A DNA stretch of 42,353 nt from a virus, in IMG/VR virus record IMGVR_UViG_3300031977_003277, positions 1 to 42,353 of that record. The stretch is one strand, 5' to 3'. The notes under the pieces are model-generated. The model had not been told where the DNA came from. It made no database searches and saw only the letters and a list, made by a program, of their open reading frames with translations. Made by a program: the position numbers and the translations under genes. Every line of letters begins with the position of its first letter. Within the stretch, counting starts at the first letter, position 1. Positions 1 to 5,723 of the stretch are shown in pieces.

Positions 1-47
1 GATTGTGATTCTGGTTGTCGTGGGTTCGAGCCCCATCAGCCACCCCA
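1..47 (+). tRNA. 3' part of tRNA-His (GTG) at the left attachment site
   Basis: The first bases read as anticodon loop (TTGTGAT, anticodon GTG), the 3' strand of the anticodon stem, variable loop, T-arm (GTGGG / TTCGAGC loop / CCCAT), the 3' acceptor strand, the discriminator C typical of tRNA-His, and CCA at 45-47. The 5' half lies outside the window to the left, so on this side the host tRNA is presumably restored intact by integration. The right-end copy (42304-42350) is preceded by phage sequence and is only a fragment. Confidence 0.9.
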
Positions 48-50
48 CCG
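1..50 (+). repeat. attL core repeat
   Basis: These 50 bp are identical to 42304-42353. They are the crossover region of site-specific integration into the 3' half of tRNA-His. The true identity block could extend beyond the window. The core also lies inside the integrase reading frame on the minus strand. Confidence 0.95.
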
Positions 51-1173
51 TTTCTCCCTCTGACAGCGGCCCTTCGGGGCCGTTTTCCTTGGTGCCGGCC
101 GGCGCAACTTGTACCCGATTTGTACCGTGCCCGATGTTGCCGGCCCAGGCCGACAGGTGGCTCTCGCCGAGGTGGGCGTAGCGCTGCACCATCGCCTGCG
201 ACGCCCAGCCGCCCAGCTCTTGCAGCACGGCCAGCGGCGTGCCGGCCTGCACATGCCAGCTCGCCCAAGTGTGGCGCAGGTCGTGAAAGCGCAGCGTGGG
301 CAGGCCGGCGCGGATGCAGGCTTTGCGCCAGGCGTGGTTGCTGACCTTGCCGGTGGGTGCGTCGGCCACCTGCACCGGCTCGGCGCCCGGGCCGGCCTTC
401 TTTTCCCACCGCGGCACCGGGAACACCCAGCGCGGGTGCTTGCCGCGCTGGCCGGCCAGGACGATGAGCGCGGCGTCGTTGAGCGGCACATGCAAATTCT
501 TGCCGGCCTTGGCCTGGTCGCCATGCACCCAGGCGACGGCGCGCGCCGTGTCGACTTGCGACCAAGTCAGCAGCCGCACATTCGTCTCGCGCAGCCCGGT
601 GGCCAGGGCGAAGCCGGCGATCGGTTTCAGGTGCGCGGGCAGTTCCTCGAGCAGGCGGCGCGCTTCGTCTTTGCTGAGCCAGGCGATGCGCTTGGCTGGC
701 TCCGGCAGCATGGCGATCGGCGGCATGGCGGCGAGCCAGCCGCGGCGCTGCGCGTAGTGCAGGATGGCCGACAACTGCGCCAGGTGGCGGTTGACGGTGG
801 CGTTGCTGGTGGGCTTGCCCTCGGCGGTGGCCTGGCGCTTGCGCTCGGCCGCGATTTCGCGGATGGCGGTGTCGGTGATCGACGCGAGTGAGCGGCCCTG
901 CAGCCGTGCGGTGAGCCAGCGCAGCACGCGCTTGATCTCTTCGATGCTCTTGCGGTGCTGGTGCTCGGCAAGCCAGGCCACGACGGCGTGGTCCCACGTT
1001 ACTCGCGGGGTTTCGCCGAGCCGCCGCGTCCGCCAGAGATCGCGCGCAAGGGTGGCGGCGTATTCCTCCGCCGCGCGTTTTTCCGTGGTGCCAGCGCTGC
1101 GCTTAATTCGCTCGCCGTCGACGGTGATATCGATCCACCAGATGCCTCGTTTGCCGCGTTGATAGACCCGCAT
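1..1173 (-). CDS. int: Phage integrase (tyrosine recombinase), open at the left edge
   Basis: Catalyses attP/attB recombination into and out of tRNA-His. The frame gives 391 residues with no stop before the window ends. Catalytic residues are visible: R195 (in ATGLR), K225, H297-x-x-R300 (in FHDLRHTW), W323 in the His/Trp position and the nucleophile Y332 (in VQRYAHL). The N-terminal arm-binding region reads RGIWWIDIT. Start chosen at ATG 1173 because GGAGGG lies 5-10 bases upstream; an in-frame ATG at 1185 lacks a good ribosome site. The last 16 codons cross the att core. In the excised circle the frame would continue for 22 lysine-rich codons at 42303-42238 and stop at 42235. Its start overlaps the excisionase gene. 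Confidence 0.95.
   Translation of the reverse strand, partial: MRVYQRGKRGIWWIDITVDGERIKRSAGTTEKRAAEEYAATLARDLWRTRRLGETPRVTWDHAVVAWLAEHQHRKSIEEIKRVLRWLTARLQGRSLASITDTAIREIAAERKRQATAEGKPTSNATVNRHLAQLSAILHYAQRRGWLAAMPPIAMLPEPAKRIAWLSKDEARRLLEELPAHLKPIAGFALATGLRETNVRLLTWSQVDTARAVAWVHGDQAKAGKNLHVPLNDAALIVLAGQRGKHPRWVFPVPRWEKKAGPGAEPVQVADAPTGKVSNHAWRKACIRAGLPTLRFHDLRHTWASWHVQAGTPLAVLQELGGWASQAMVQRYAHLGESHLSAWAGNIGHGTNRVQVAPAGTKENGPEGPLSEGETVGWLMGLEPTTTRITI
67..86 (+). terminator. Rho-independent terminator just after the tRNA end
   Basis: A 6-bp GC stem (CGGCCC / GGGCCG) closed by a TTCG tetraloop is followed directly by TTTT. It lies 20 bp downstream of the tRNA-His CCA, on the phage side of the junction. 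It would terminate the restored host tRNA transcript and shield the prophage from host read-through. The same bases encode part of the integrase C-terminal tail on the other strand. Confidence 0.75.
109..127 (+). promoter_or_regulatory. Candidate integrase arm-type sites, left arm
   Basis: Two direct copies of TTGTACC start 11 bp apart (109 and 120), about 60 bp inside the attL core. A matching pair with the same 11-bp period lies about 70 bp inside attR (42211-42231). Paired short direct repeats flanking the core on both arms are what tyrosine integrases of the lambda type bind with their N-terminal domain. The pair overlaps integrase codons for residues 349-355. Confidence 0.6.
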
Positions 1174-1352
1174 CCTTCCCTCCATTTGCCGTACTGTGTG
1201 CGCACCCAGGCCACGACATCGTCTTCAACCAGCACATAAGCCCGGCCGATGCGCGCCGCCGGCAGACCGCGATTGTGAATGCAGTCGCTGACCGTCTCCG
1301 CCGTGGTCTGGAGCACGTCGGCGGCCTGGTCGAGGGTGAGGGTGCGGGTCAC
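999..1352 (-). CDS. Excisionase-like helix-turn-helix protein
   Basis: 117 residues starting at GTG 1352. The N-terminal 60 residues form a MerR/AlpA-type winged helix (LTLDQAADVLQTT, then ARIGRAYVLVEDDVVAW), as in small phage excisionases. The C-terminal half carries a Cys plus GGSIS-type motif that I recall from betaproteobacterial proteins encoded just upstream of integrases. That half overlaps the integrase start by 175 bp in another frame. The GTG start overlaps the stop of the upstream integron integrase gene (GTGA), so intI, this gene and int look like one transcription and translation unit. A directionality role is inferred from position and fold. Confidence 0.75.
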   Translation of the reverse strand: MTRTLTLDQAADVLQTTAETVSDCIHNRGLPAARIGRAYVLVEDDVVAWVRTQYGKWREGCGSINAANEASGGSISPSTASELSAALAPRKNARRRNTPPPLRAISGGRGGSAKPRE

Positions 1353-2365
1353 GCTGGTTGTCGCAATGCTGGCGGCGCTACGGCAGCGGCCGACGGCCGA
1401 TCGAGCGGGCTGATGACACCCCCTCCGCCCAGGCCCAGGACGTGGGTGTAGATCATCGTCGTGCTCACGTCGCTGTGCCCGAGCAGTTCCTGCACGGTGC
1501 GGATATCGTTGCCAGCTTGCAGCAGGTGCGTGGCGAACGAGTGGCGCAAGGTGTGTGGCGTGGCCGGCTTCCTGATGCCGGCGGCTTTCACGGCGCGCGC
1601 CATCATGCGCTGCACCGTTTGGTCGTAGAGGTGATGCCGGCGTAGCGCGCCGCTGCGTGGGTCGGTGACGTACTTTTCGGTGGCGAACAGGAACTGCCAC
1701 GCGAGCTGGCGCGGGGCGCCTGGGTACTTGCGGTGCAGGGCGTGCGACAGTTCCACGTCGGCATAGCCGCGCAGCACGTCGGTGGCGTGCCAGGCCTCGC
1801 GCTGCGCGAGCGTCTCGGCGATCTCGGCGCGCAGCGCGCGCGGAAGCATGACGACGCGATCCTTGTTGCCCTTGCCTTCGCGCACGGTGATGCGCATGGC
1901 GTCGAGGTCCACGTCCTTGACACGCAGGCGCAAACCCTCCATCAATCGCATACCGGTACCGTAGAGCAGCTTGAGCACCAGGCCGTGCGGTCCGCTGACG
2001 TGCGGCCAGAGGCGCGCGACTTCATCGACCGTAAGCCAGCATGGCAAGCGTTGAGGTTGCTTGGCGCGGACGATAGTGTCCACATGCGGCAGATCAACCA
2101 GCATGACCTTTTGGTACAGGAACAGCAATGCATGCAGGGCCTGGCGCTGCGTGCTGGCCGCCACGTCTCGGTCTGTTGCGAGCCACGTCAGGTACTCACC
2201 AATTTCGGGCGCGCCCATGTCACGAGGGTGGCGCTTGCCGGACCACAAGATGAAGCCGCGGATGTGATGCCAGTACGCCTCTTCCGTGCGCCGGCTGTAA
2301 TGGAGCGCGCGCACGGTTGCGATGAACTGCGCTTGCAGGCGTGGCGGTGTTGGCAGCTGCGACAT
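1349..2365 (-). CDS. intI: Integron integrase (IntI family)
   Basis: 338 residues, about the length of IntI1 (337). Tyrosine-recombinase residues are R140 (GTGMR), K165, H271-x-x-R274 (HTLRHSFATH), H297 and Y306 (TTMIYTHVL), matching IntI1 positions with a constant offset of 6. It has the insertion that distinguishes IntI from phage integrases and XerC/D: an extra helix region at about residues 209-245 with HRKYPGA, the Trp-Gln pair of LAWQF, and DPRSGALRRHH. IntI enzymes recombine folded attC sites with attI and each other. The gene faces away from cassettes lying upstream of its start, the standard integron layout. No frameshift or stop is seen, so it should be active. No LexA-type box is visible upstream. 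Confidence 0.93.
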   Translation of the reverse strand: MSQLPTPPRLQAQFIATVRALHYSRRTEEAYWHHIRGFILWSGKRHPRDMGAPEIGEYLTWLATDRDVAASTQRQALHALLFLYQKVMLVDLPHVDTIVRAKQPQRLPCWLTVDEVARLWPHVSGPHGLVLKLLYGTGMRLMEGLRLRVKDVDLDAMRITVREGKGNKDRVVMLPRALRAEIAETLAQREAWHATDVLRGYADVELSHALHRKYPGAPRQLAWQFLFATEKYVTDPRSGALRRHHLYDQTVQRMMARAVKAAGIRKPATPHTLRHSFATHLLQAGNDIRTVQELLGHSDVSTTMIYTHVLGLGGGGVISPLDRPSAAAVAPPALRQPA

Positions 2366-2412
2366 GATGCCGGTCCGGAGTTATGCGTCAGGGGGTGAGG
2401 TCGAATTCAAGT
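2366..2412 (+). other. attI-like primary recombination site
   Basis: A 46-bp stretch between the intI start codon and the first cassette ends in TTCAAG then TTAGAG, closely resembling the attI1 crossover (AAAG / TTAG). The G at 2411 and TT at 2412 mark the strand-exchange point, confirmed by the same TTAGAGCGC sequence recurring exactly 666 bp later. The site is shorter than class 1 attI, so part of it may overlap the intI coding region. Confidence 0.65.
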
Positions 2413-2444
2413 TAGAGCGCTCAAAACTTTCCGACGAACGGTAG

Positions 2445-2473
2445 TTGACAGTACCGCTCATTGAGCGTACAGT
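2445..2473 (+). promoter_or_regulatory. Cassette 1 internal promoter
   Basis: A consensus -35 TTGACA (2445-2450), exactly 17 bp, then -10 TACAGT (2468-2473). It lies 33 bp inside the cassette and upstream of the gene at 2537, so this cassette carries its own promoter and does not depend on an integron Pc. Confidence 0.8.
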
Positions 2474-2536
2474 CTCCACATCGCAGCAATACCGCTGCGG
2501 TCCCGGGCCCCGGGGCAAGTGGGCAGGAGAATAGAA

Positions 2537-2719
2537 ATGGCAAAGTATCAAATTCACTCTACCGAAGGCAACGGCTTCTGGTTCGCAAGTTCGGCTGGCG
2601 ACAGGTGCTGGACAGACACCAATCTGGCTTGCACGTTCCAAAGCCTGGAAGAGGCCGAAGACTTTGCGGCGGATGAAATGGGGCCAATCGGCGCTTTTGA
2701 AGTTGTCGAAGTCGAATGA
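2537..2719 (+). CDS. Cassette 1 small protein of unknown function
   Basis: 60 residues starting MAKYQIHSTEGNGFWF. The start ATG has CAGGAG 8-13 bases upstream; an in-frame ATG 18 bases earlier has no ribosome site. It is acidic in its second half (SLEEAEDFAADE) and likely soluble; no family is recognised. It is followed after 4 bases by a second gene, so the cassette is bicistronic. An identical gene is at 3203-3385. Confidence 0.75.
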   Translation: MAKYQIHSTEGNGFWFASSAGDRCWTDTNLACTFQSLEEAEDFAADEMGPIGAFEVVEVE

Positions 2720-2723
2720 CCCT

Positions 2724-3029
2724 ATGACCAACCACCCAAACCGGGGCCCGCAAGGGCCCTTTTCGCCACCAGCGCCTGAGGTAGTGCGCGCCCTGCGCGA
2801 CGATGCCTGCCTGAGCCAGATGCACGCCGCATCGCTGGTGCACGCCGGACTGCGCACATGGCAGCAGTGGGAGGCGGGAGACCGCAAAATGCCGGCCGCG
2901 ACGATGGAGTTGTGGTGCCTTGCCCTTGTCGTCGGCTCGTACATTGCGCCAGGCGAATGGCTGCGTCCGTTTGTGCGTCCTGATTTCATAGTGTTTTTCC
3001 AACGTCCGTTGCCGCGCGCCGCGCTCTAA
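2724..3029 (+). CDS. Cassette 1 HTH-like regulator, putative
   Basis: 101 residues. Residues 20-65 fit a Cro/XRE-type helix-turn-helix of the kind found in small plasmid and phage regulators (LSQMHAASLVHAGLRTWQQW, then GDRKMPAATMELW). The C-terminal tail is hydrophobic and aromatic. The TAA stop lies inside the attC 5' core (CTCTAAC), the usual arrangement for a cassette gene. DNA binding is inferred from the motif only. With the preceding 60-residue protein it could form a two-gene accessory module; there is no direct evidence for toxin-antitoxin activity. Confidence 0.7.
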   Translation: MTNHPNRGPQGPFSPPAPEVVRALRDDACLSQMHAASLVHAGLRTWQQWEAGDRKMPAATMELWCLALVVGSYIAPGEWLRPFVRPDFIVFFQRPLPRAAL

Positions 3030-3083
3030 CCCTCGGTTCCAGCCGACTCGCCTCCGGCGAGCGGCTGAACCGAAACGTTAGAG
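3024..3083 (+). other. attC site of cassette 1
   Basis: Core CTCTAAC (3024-3030), a long imperfect palindrome, and core GTTAGAG (3077-3083). The left arm carries two unpaired extra bases relative to the right arm, a C (GGTTC-CAG) and an A (GCCG-A-CTC). These are the same extrahelical positions as in the aadA7-type attC that IntI uses to choose strand and polarity. Recombination point at 3077/3078. Confidence 0.85.
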
Positions 3084-3110
3084 CGCTCAAAACTTTCCGA
3101 CGAACGGTAG

Positions 3111-3139
3111 TTGACAGTACCGCTCATTGAGCGTACAGT
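3111..3139 (+). promoter_or_regulatory. Cassette 2 internal promoter
   Basis: Exact copy of the cassette 1 promoter: TTGACA, 17 bp, TACAGT, preceding the gene at 3203. Confidence 0.8.
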
Positions 3140-3202
3140 CTCCACATCGCAGCAATACCGCTGCGGTCCCGGGCCCCGGGGCAAGTGGGCAGGAGAATAG
3201 AA

Positions 3203-3385
3203 ATGGCAAAGTATCAAATTCACTCTACCGAAGGCAACGGCTTCTGGTTCGCAAGTTCGGCTGGCGACAGGTGCTGGACAGACACCAATCTGGCTTGCAC
3301 GTTCCAAAGCCTGGAAGAGGCCGAAGACTTTGCGGCGGATGAAATGGGGCCAATCGGCGCTTTTGAAGTTGTCGAAGTCGAATGA
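3203..3385 (+). CDS. Cassette 2 small protein, identical copy
   Basis: Identical to the 60-residue protein of cassette 1 including its ribosome site and promoter. The duplication doubles gene dosage. No function is recognised. Confidence 0.75.
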   Translation: MAKYQIHSTEGNGFWFASSAGDRCWTDTNLACTFQSLEEAEDFAADEMGPIGAFEVVEVE

Positions 3386-3389
3386 CCCT

Positions 3390-3695
3390 ATGACCAACCA
3401 CCCAAACCGGGGCCCGCAAGGGCCCTTTTCGCCACCAGCGCCTGAGGTAGTGCGCGCCCTGCGCGACGATGCCTGCCTGAGCCAGATGCACGCCGCATCG
3501 CTGGTGCACGCCGGACTGCGCACATGGCAGCAGTGGGAGGCGGGAGACCGCAAAATGCCGGCCGCGACGATGGAGTTGTGGTGCCTTGCCCTTGTCGTCG
3601 GCTCGTACATTGCGCCAGGCGAATGGCTGCGTCCGTTTGTGCGTCCTGATTTCATAGTGTTTTTCCAACGTCCGTTGCCGCGCGCCGCGCTCTAA
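3390..3695 (+). CDS. Cassette 2 HTH-like regulator, identical copy
   Basis: Identical to the 101-residue protein of cassette 1. Its TAA stop again lies in the attC core and here overlaps, tail to tail, the stop of the opposing cassette 3 gene (3692-3694). Confidence 0.7.
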   Translation: MTNHPNRGPQGPFSPPAPEVVRALRDDACLSQMHAASLVHAGLRTWQQWEAGDRKMPAATMELWCLALVVGSYIAPGEWLRPFVRPDFIVFFQRPLPRAAL

Positions 3696-3749
3696 CCCTC
3701 GGTTCCAGCCGACTCGCCTCCGGCGAGCGGCTGAACCGAAACGTTCTGC
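3690..3749 (+). other. attC site of cassette 2
   Basis: Same palindrome and extrahelical C and A as attC of cassette 1. The 3' core reads GTTCTGC because the bases after the G/TT junction (3743/3744) belong to the next cassette. Confidence 0.82.
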
Positions 3750-3952
3750 GTCTTGCGGCCAGCCGAGGTCTTGCTGTCGACCTGGACGGCGGCGACGATG
3801 GTTTTGTGCTCGCCGGCCGTGCTGATGTCCCACCAGTCGATGTTCACGCTCCGAATCTGGATTCCGTGTTCATCGAAGATGCGTTGCGCAAACTTGCACA
3901 GGCCATCGTGGACCGCGCGCTCAACAGCGACAGTTATGTTTCCGCTTGCCAT
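3692..3952 (-). CDS. Cassette 3 small protein, reversed, read-through C-terminus
   Basis: 86 residues starting MASGNITVAVERAV. Start at 3952 has AAAGGA 8 bases upstream; an ATG at 3961 overlaps that ribosome site. The first ~68 residues look like a genuine small soluble protein (IRSVNIDWWDIST, then AVQVDSKTSAGRKTQ). The last ~17 (from NVSVQPLAGG) are translation of the neighbouring attC palindrome, so the natural C-terminus depends on which cassette lies next door. The gene points toward intI, opposite to cassettes 1 and 2. No family is recognised. Confidence 0.65.
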   Translation of the reverse strand: MASGNITVAVERAVHDGLCKFAQRIFDEHGIQIRSVNIDWWDISTAGEHKTIVAAVQVDSKTSAGRKTQNVSVQPLAGGESAGTEG

Positions 3953-3982
3953 GTTCGTCATCCTTTCGCTACGGCACCAGCC

Positions 3983-4041
3983 GCAGAACTGTTCACTCGT
4001 GTGGGGCGGCCTTCGGCCGCCCCACAGTTCCGTCGTTAGCC
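3983..4041 (+). other. attC-like site between cassettes 3 and 4
   Basis: Core GCAGAAC (3983-3989), palindrome with an 11-bp GC stem around TTC, core GTTAGCC (4035-4041). The plus-strand left arm is two bases longer than the right (an extra trinucleotide CGT after ACT), suggesting plus polarity. The gene layout would fit either polarity. Junction at 4035/4036. Confidence 0.7.
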
Positions 4042-4416
4042 GGCCAGCGCCAGCGTGATGCCGTAGTCCTCGGGGTCGTCCCCGTCAGGCAGGCGGCAGC
4101 CCAGCGCTTCAGCCTCCGCGCGTTGCATCGCCAGCAGGAACGTGCGCTCGTTGGCGCCTTCGCCCGCAGCGATGATCCCGCCGTAGGGCGTGAACACGCC
4201 AGCCGGCCAGCCGTTGTATTCCACGTAGCAGTGGAACGGCTCCACCTTCTGGCCCTTGCTGCTGGTCTTGGCGTCCTTGTGGCCGTTCACGGCAAGCCAC
4301 CATTGGCTGTCCACCTGGTGCTCCCAACATCCAGCGTGCTTGTTCAGTGGCGCGGCGCCCAGCGCCATGCCAAGGCTGCACAGCACGGCAAATGCCTCAC
4401 ATACTTGTTCGCTCAT
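4036..4416 (-). CDS. Cassette 4 protein of unknown function, reversed
   Basis: 126 residues starting MSEQVCEAFAVLCSLG. GAGAGG lies 6-11 bases before the ATG. The leader AAGCGAGAGGAA is also found before the right-end cassette gene at 41836. The N-terminus is hydrophobic for about 20 residues (possible signal or membrane segment). The middle is rich in Trp, Lys and His (QWWLAVNGHKDAKTSSKG), and the end is acidic. The TAA stop is formed by the first bases of the cassette (TTA at 4036-4038), so gene and cassette end coincide. No family is recognised. Confidence 0.7.
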   Translation of the reverse strand: MSEQVCEAFAVLCSLGMALGAAPLNKHAGCWEHQVDSQWWLAVNGHKDAKTSSKGQKVEPFHCYVEYNGWPAGVFTPYGGIIAAGEGANERTFLLAMQRAEAEALGCRLPDGDDPEDYGITLALAG

Positions 4417-4453
4417 CGTCGTTCCTCTCGCTTTTGTGCCGGCTATCGGGGCA

Positions 4454-4525
4454 GCCGGCTAACGCCCAACTGGGCATTGCCGAGTACCGGCCAGCGGCCG
4501 GCGCTGAGCGTCGATTTCTCGCTTG
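4454..4525. other. Degenerate attC-like end of the integron
   Basis: GCCGGCTAAC (4454-4463) is the exact reverse complement of the G/TT junction plus the start of cassette 4, so it is a genuine attC core. It is followed by a weaker palindrome centred on CCGGCC AGC GGCCGG (about 4487-4501). No second core (GTTRRRY) is seen before the early operon begins at 4526, so this site appears decayed or truncated. Confidence 0.5.
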
Positions 4526-5119
4526 TCATCTCCGCTCCTGCCTCTCCAACTCAATCGCAAAATTGAGTTCATCAAACCGATCCATGAACCCGTCGCGCCA
4601 GTCTTCCCAGTCGAACTGGGCCTGGTCGTCGAGGTTGATCCACTTGACGGGCGGGTGGCTTAGCGTGCACAGCCAGACGGGGCCGCTGGGCGGCAGCAGT
4701 TGCAGGCGCTCGGTGCTCAGCGCCATCATGTCGGCGCTGTGGATGTGGTTGGCGGCGCTGGCGTAGGCCTCGGCCACGCCGAAGCGGCGGCGCACGGCGT
4801 AGGCGATGCGGTGCTCTTCGATGGCCCAGGCGTCGCCGATGATCTGCTTCATGGGGCTGGCCAGGTCGCCGGTATAGGCTTCGTGCGCATCGTGCAGCAG
4901 CGCGGCCAGCAAGGCGGTCGGGTCGCGCTCGCCGAACTCGGTGGCCAGGATGTCGCACACCAGCAGGCTGTGCTCGGCCACGCTGTAGGGGCGCTTGCAG
5001 GCGCCGTTGTAGCGGTCGGTGCGCGCCAGGTGGTGGGCGATGTCGTGCAGGTGCAGCGTGTCGGGCGCCAGGTGGTGCAGGTTGACGACGCCGCCGCTGG
5101 CGGTGAGCATCCATGTCAT
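4526..5119 (-). CDS. HD-domain phosphohydrolase (YfbR-like 5'-nucleotidase)
   Basis: 197 residues. HD metal-binding residues are visible: H50 in SVAEHSLL, H76-D77 in LLHDAHEAYTGD, and a later Asp in NHIHSADMMAL. This is the pattern of the YfbR/YedJ-like phage nucleotidases that hydrolyse dNMPs. Last gene of the leftward early operon; it likely adjusts nucleotide pools during replication. It overlaps the upstream SSB-like gene by 4 bases (ATGA). Confidence 0.85.
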   Translation of the reverse strand: MTWMLTASGGVVNLHHLAPDTLHLHDIAHHLARTDRYNGACKRPYSVAEHSLLVCDILATEFGERDPTALLAALLHDAHEAYTGDLASPMKQIIGDAWAIEEHRIAYAVRRRFGVAEAYASAANHIHSADMMALSTERLQLLPPSGPVWLCTLSHPPVKWINLDDQAQFDWEDWRDGFMDRFDELNFAIELERQERR

Positions 5120-5475
5120 GGTGCCGCCCTCATTGCGGTTGGGGGGGGTTCTGTCGCATCACGCGGCTCATGGCGCGGCGCGATGGGCTGGTGTTCGATC
5201 ATGTCGACCCGGCTCAGCACCAGGTGCGGCGTGGGCAGGTGCTCGACGTCGTAGGCGCCGGCGTGCACGGTGACGCGCGTGCCCTTGCGCAGGTGCGCTG
5301 CGCTGTTGCGCGCGGCCACCGCGCCGGCTTCGCCGCCGCCCACGCGGCGCACCGCCTGCACGGCCAAGCCGGCGCCGGCCTGGTGGATTTCGAGCACCAG
5401 CCACGCCACGCCATCGGTGGAAAACCGCAGCTCAGCGTCGCGGCCGAGGGTGCCGGTGACACGGATGGCGCTCAT
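5116..5475 (-). CDS. Single-stranded DNA-binding-like protein (OB fold)
   Basis: 119 residues. The N-terminus VTGTLGRDAELRFSTDG followed by a strand WLVLEIHQ and later GTRVTVHAG and LVLSRVDMIEHQP fits an SSB-type OB fold, shorter than bacterial SSB and without an acidic C-terminal tip. It probably coats ssDNA in phage replication or recombination. Start ATG 5475 overlaps the stop of the upstream gene. Confidence 0.75.
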   Translation of the reverse strand: MSAIRVTGTLGRDAELRFSTDGVAWLVLEIHQAGAGLAVQAVRRVGGGEAGAVAARNSAAHLRKGTRVTVHAGAYDVEHLPTPHLVLSRVDMIEHQPIAPRHEPRDATEPPPTAMRAAP

Positions 5476-5723
5476 GGTGCCCTCTCGAGCGCGGCGGCGA
5501 TGAGCATCCTCCTGGCCGCCGTGGCGGCCAGGAGGATGCCGGCCAACACCTTGCCGGCGCCGCGCAGCGGGGCCTTTGCCTCGGCGGCGAGTTCGGCCAG
5601 CTCGGCGGCTTCGTCGTCGTCGTCCCACTCGTCGGTGCACTCGGCGCAGTCGTAGCTGGTGCGGTTGCGGCGGATGGCGTCGTCGATCTCGCGCTCGGTA
5701 AGCGCCCGGCGCGGGCCGTTCAT
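5472..5723 (-). CDS. Small early protein with Cys pair and hydrophobic end
   Basis: 83 residues. It contains CAEC and a run of acidic residues (DEWDDDDEAAELAELAAE), then a hydrophobic Ala/Leu segment (VLAGILLAATAARR) that may be membrane-associated. Four-base overlaps with both neighbours show it is translationally coupled. No family is recognised. Confidence 0.65.
   Translation of the reverse strand: MNGPRRALTEREIDDAIRRNRTSYDCAECTDEWDDDDEAAELAELAAEAKAPLRGAGKVLAGILLAATAARRMLIAAALERAP

Larger units (their letters stand above)
2412..3743 (+). repeat. Perfect tandem duplication of a 666-bp gene cassette
   Basis: Bases 2412-3077 and 3078-3743 are identical by eye and by identical translations in all frames. 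The duplication boundary falls exactly on the G/TT recombination points. Each copy holds a promoter, a 60-codon and a 102-codon gene and an attC site. A unit bounded this precisely points to IntI-mediated insertion of a second copy of a circular cassette rather than slippage. The lack of divergence implies a recent event. Confidence 0.9.
1349..4525. mobile_element. Integron with four cassettes inside the prophage
   Basis: Elements in order: intI on minus (1349-2365); an attI-like stretch ending at a G/TT junction (2411/2412); cassette 1 (2412-3077); its identical copy cassette 2 (3078-3743); cassette 3 (3744-4035); cassette 4 (from 4036, right end unclear near 4463-4525). At each junction the first bases of a cassette are the reverse complement of the 5' end of its own attC (TTAGAGCGC with GCGCTCTAA; TTCTGCG with CGCAGAA; TTAGCCGGC with GCCGGCTAA). 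This is the signature of IntI-circularised cassettes. The array ends where the phage early operon begins. Confidence 0.85.

Noticed and set aside
2366-2460. LexA box controlling intI
   Set aside because: No CTGT-N8-ACAG sequence is visible upstream of the intI start, so SOS control cannot be claimed.
2381-3655. Two long minus-strand frames (about 200 residues each) over cassettes 1 and 2
   Set aside because: They are antisense to the plus-strand genes that have promoter and ribosome sites, and include translated attC palindromes.
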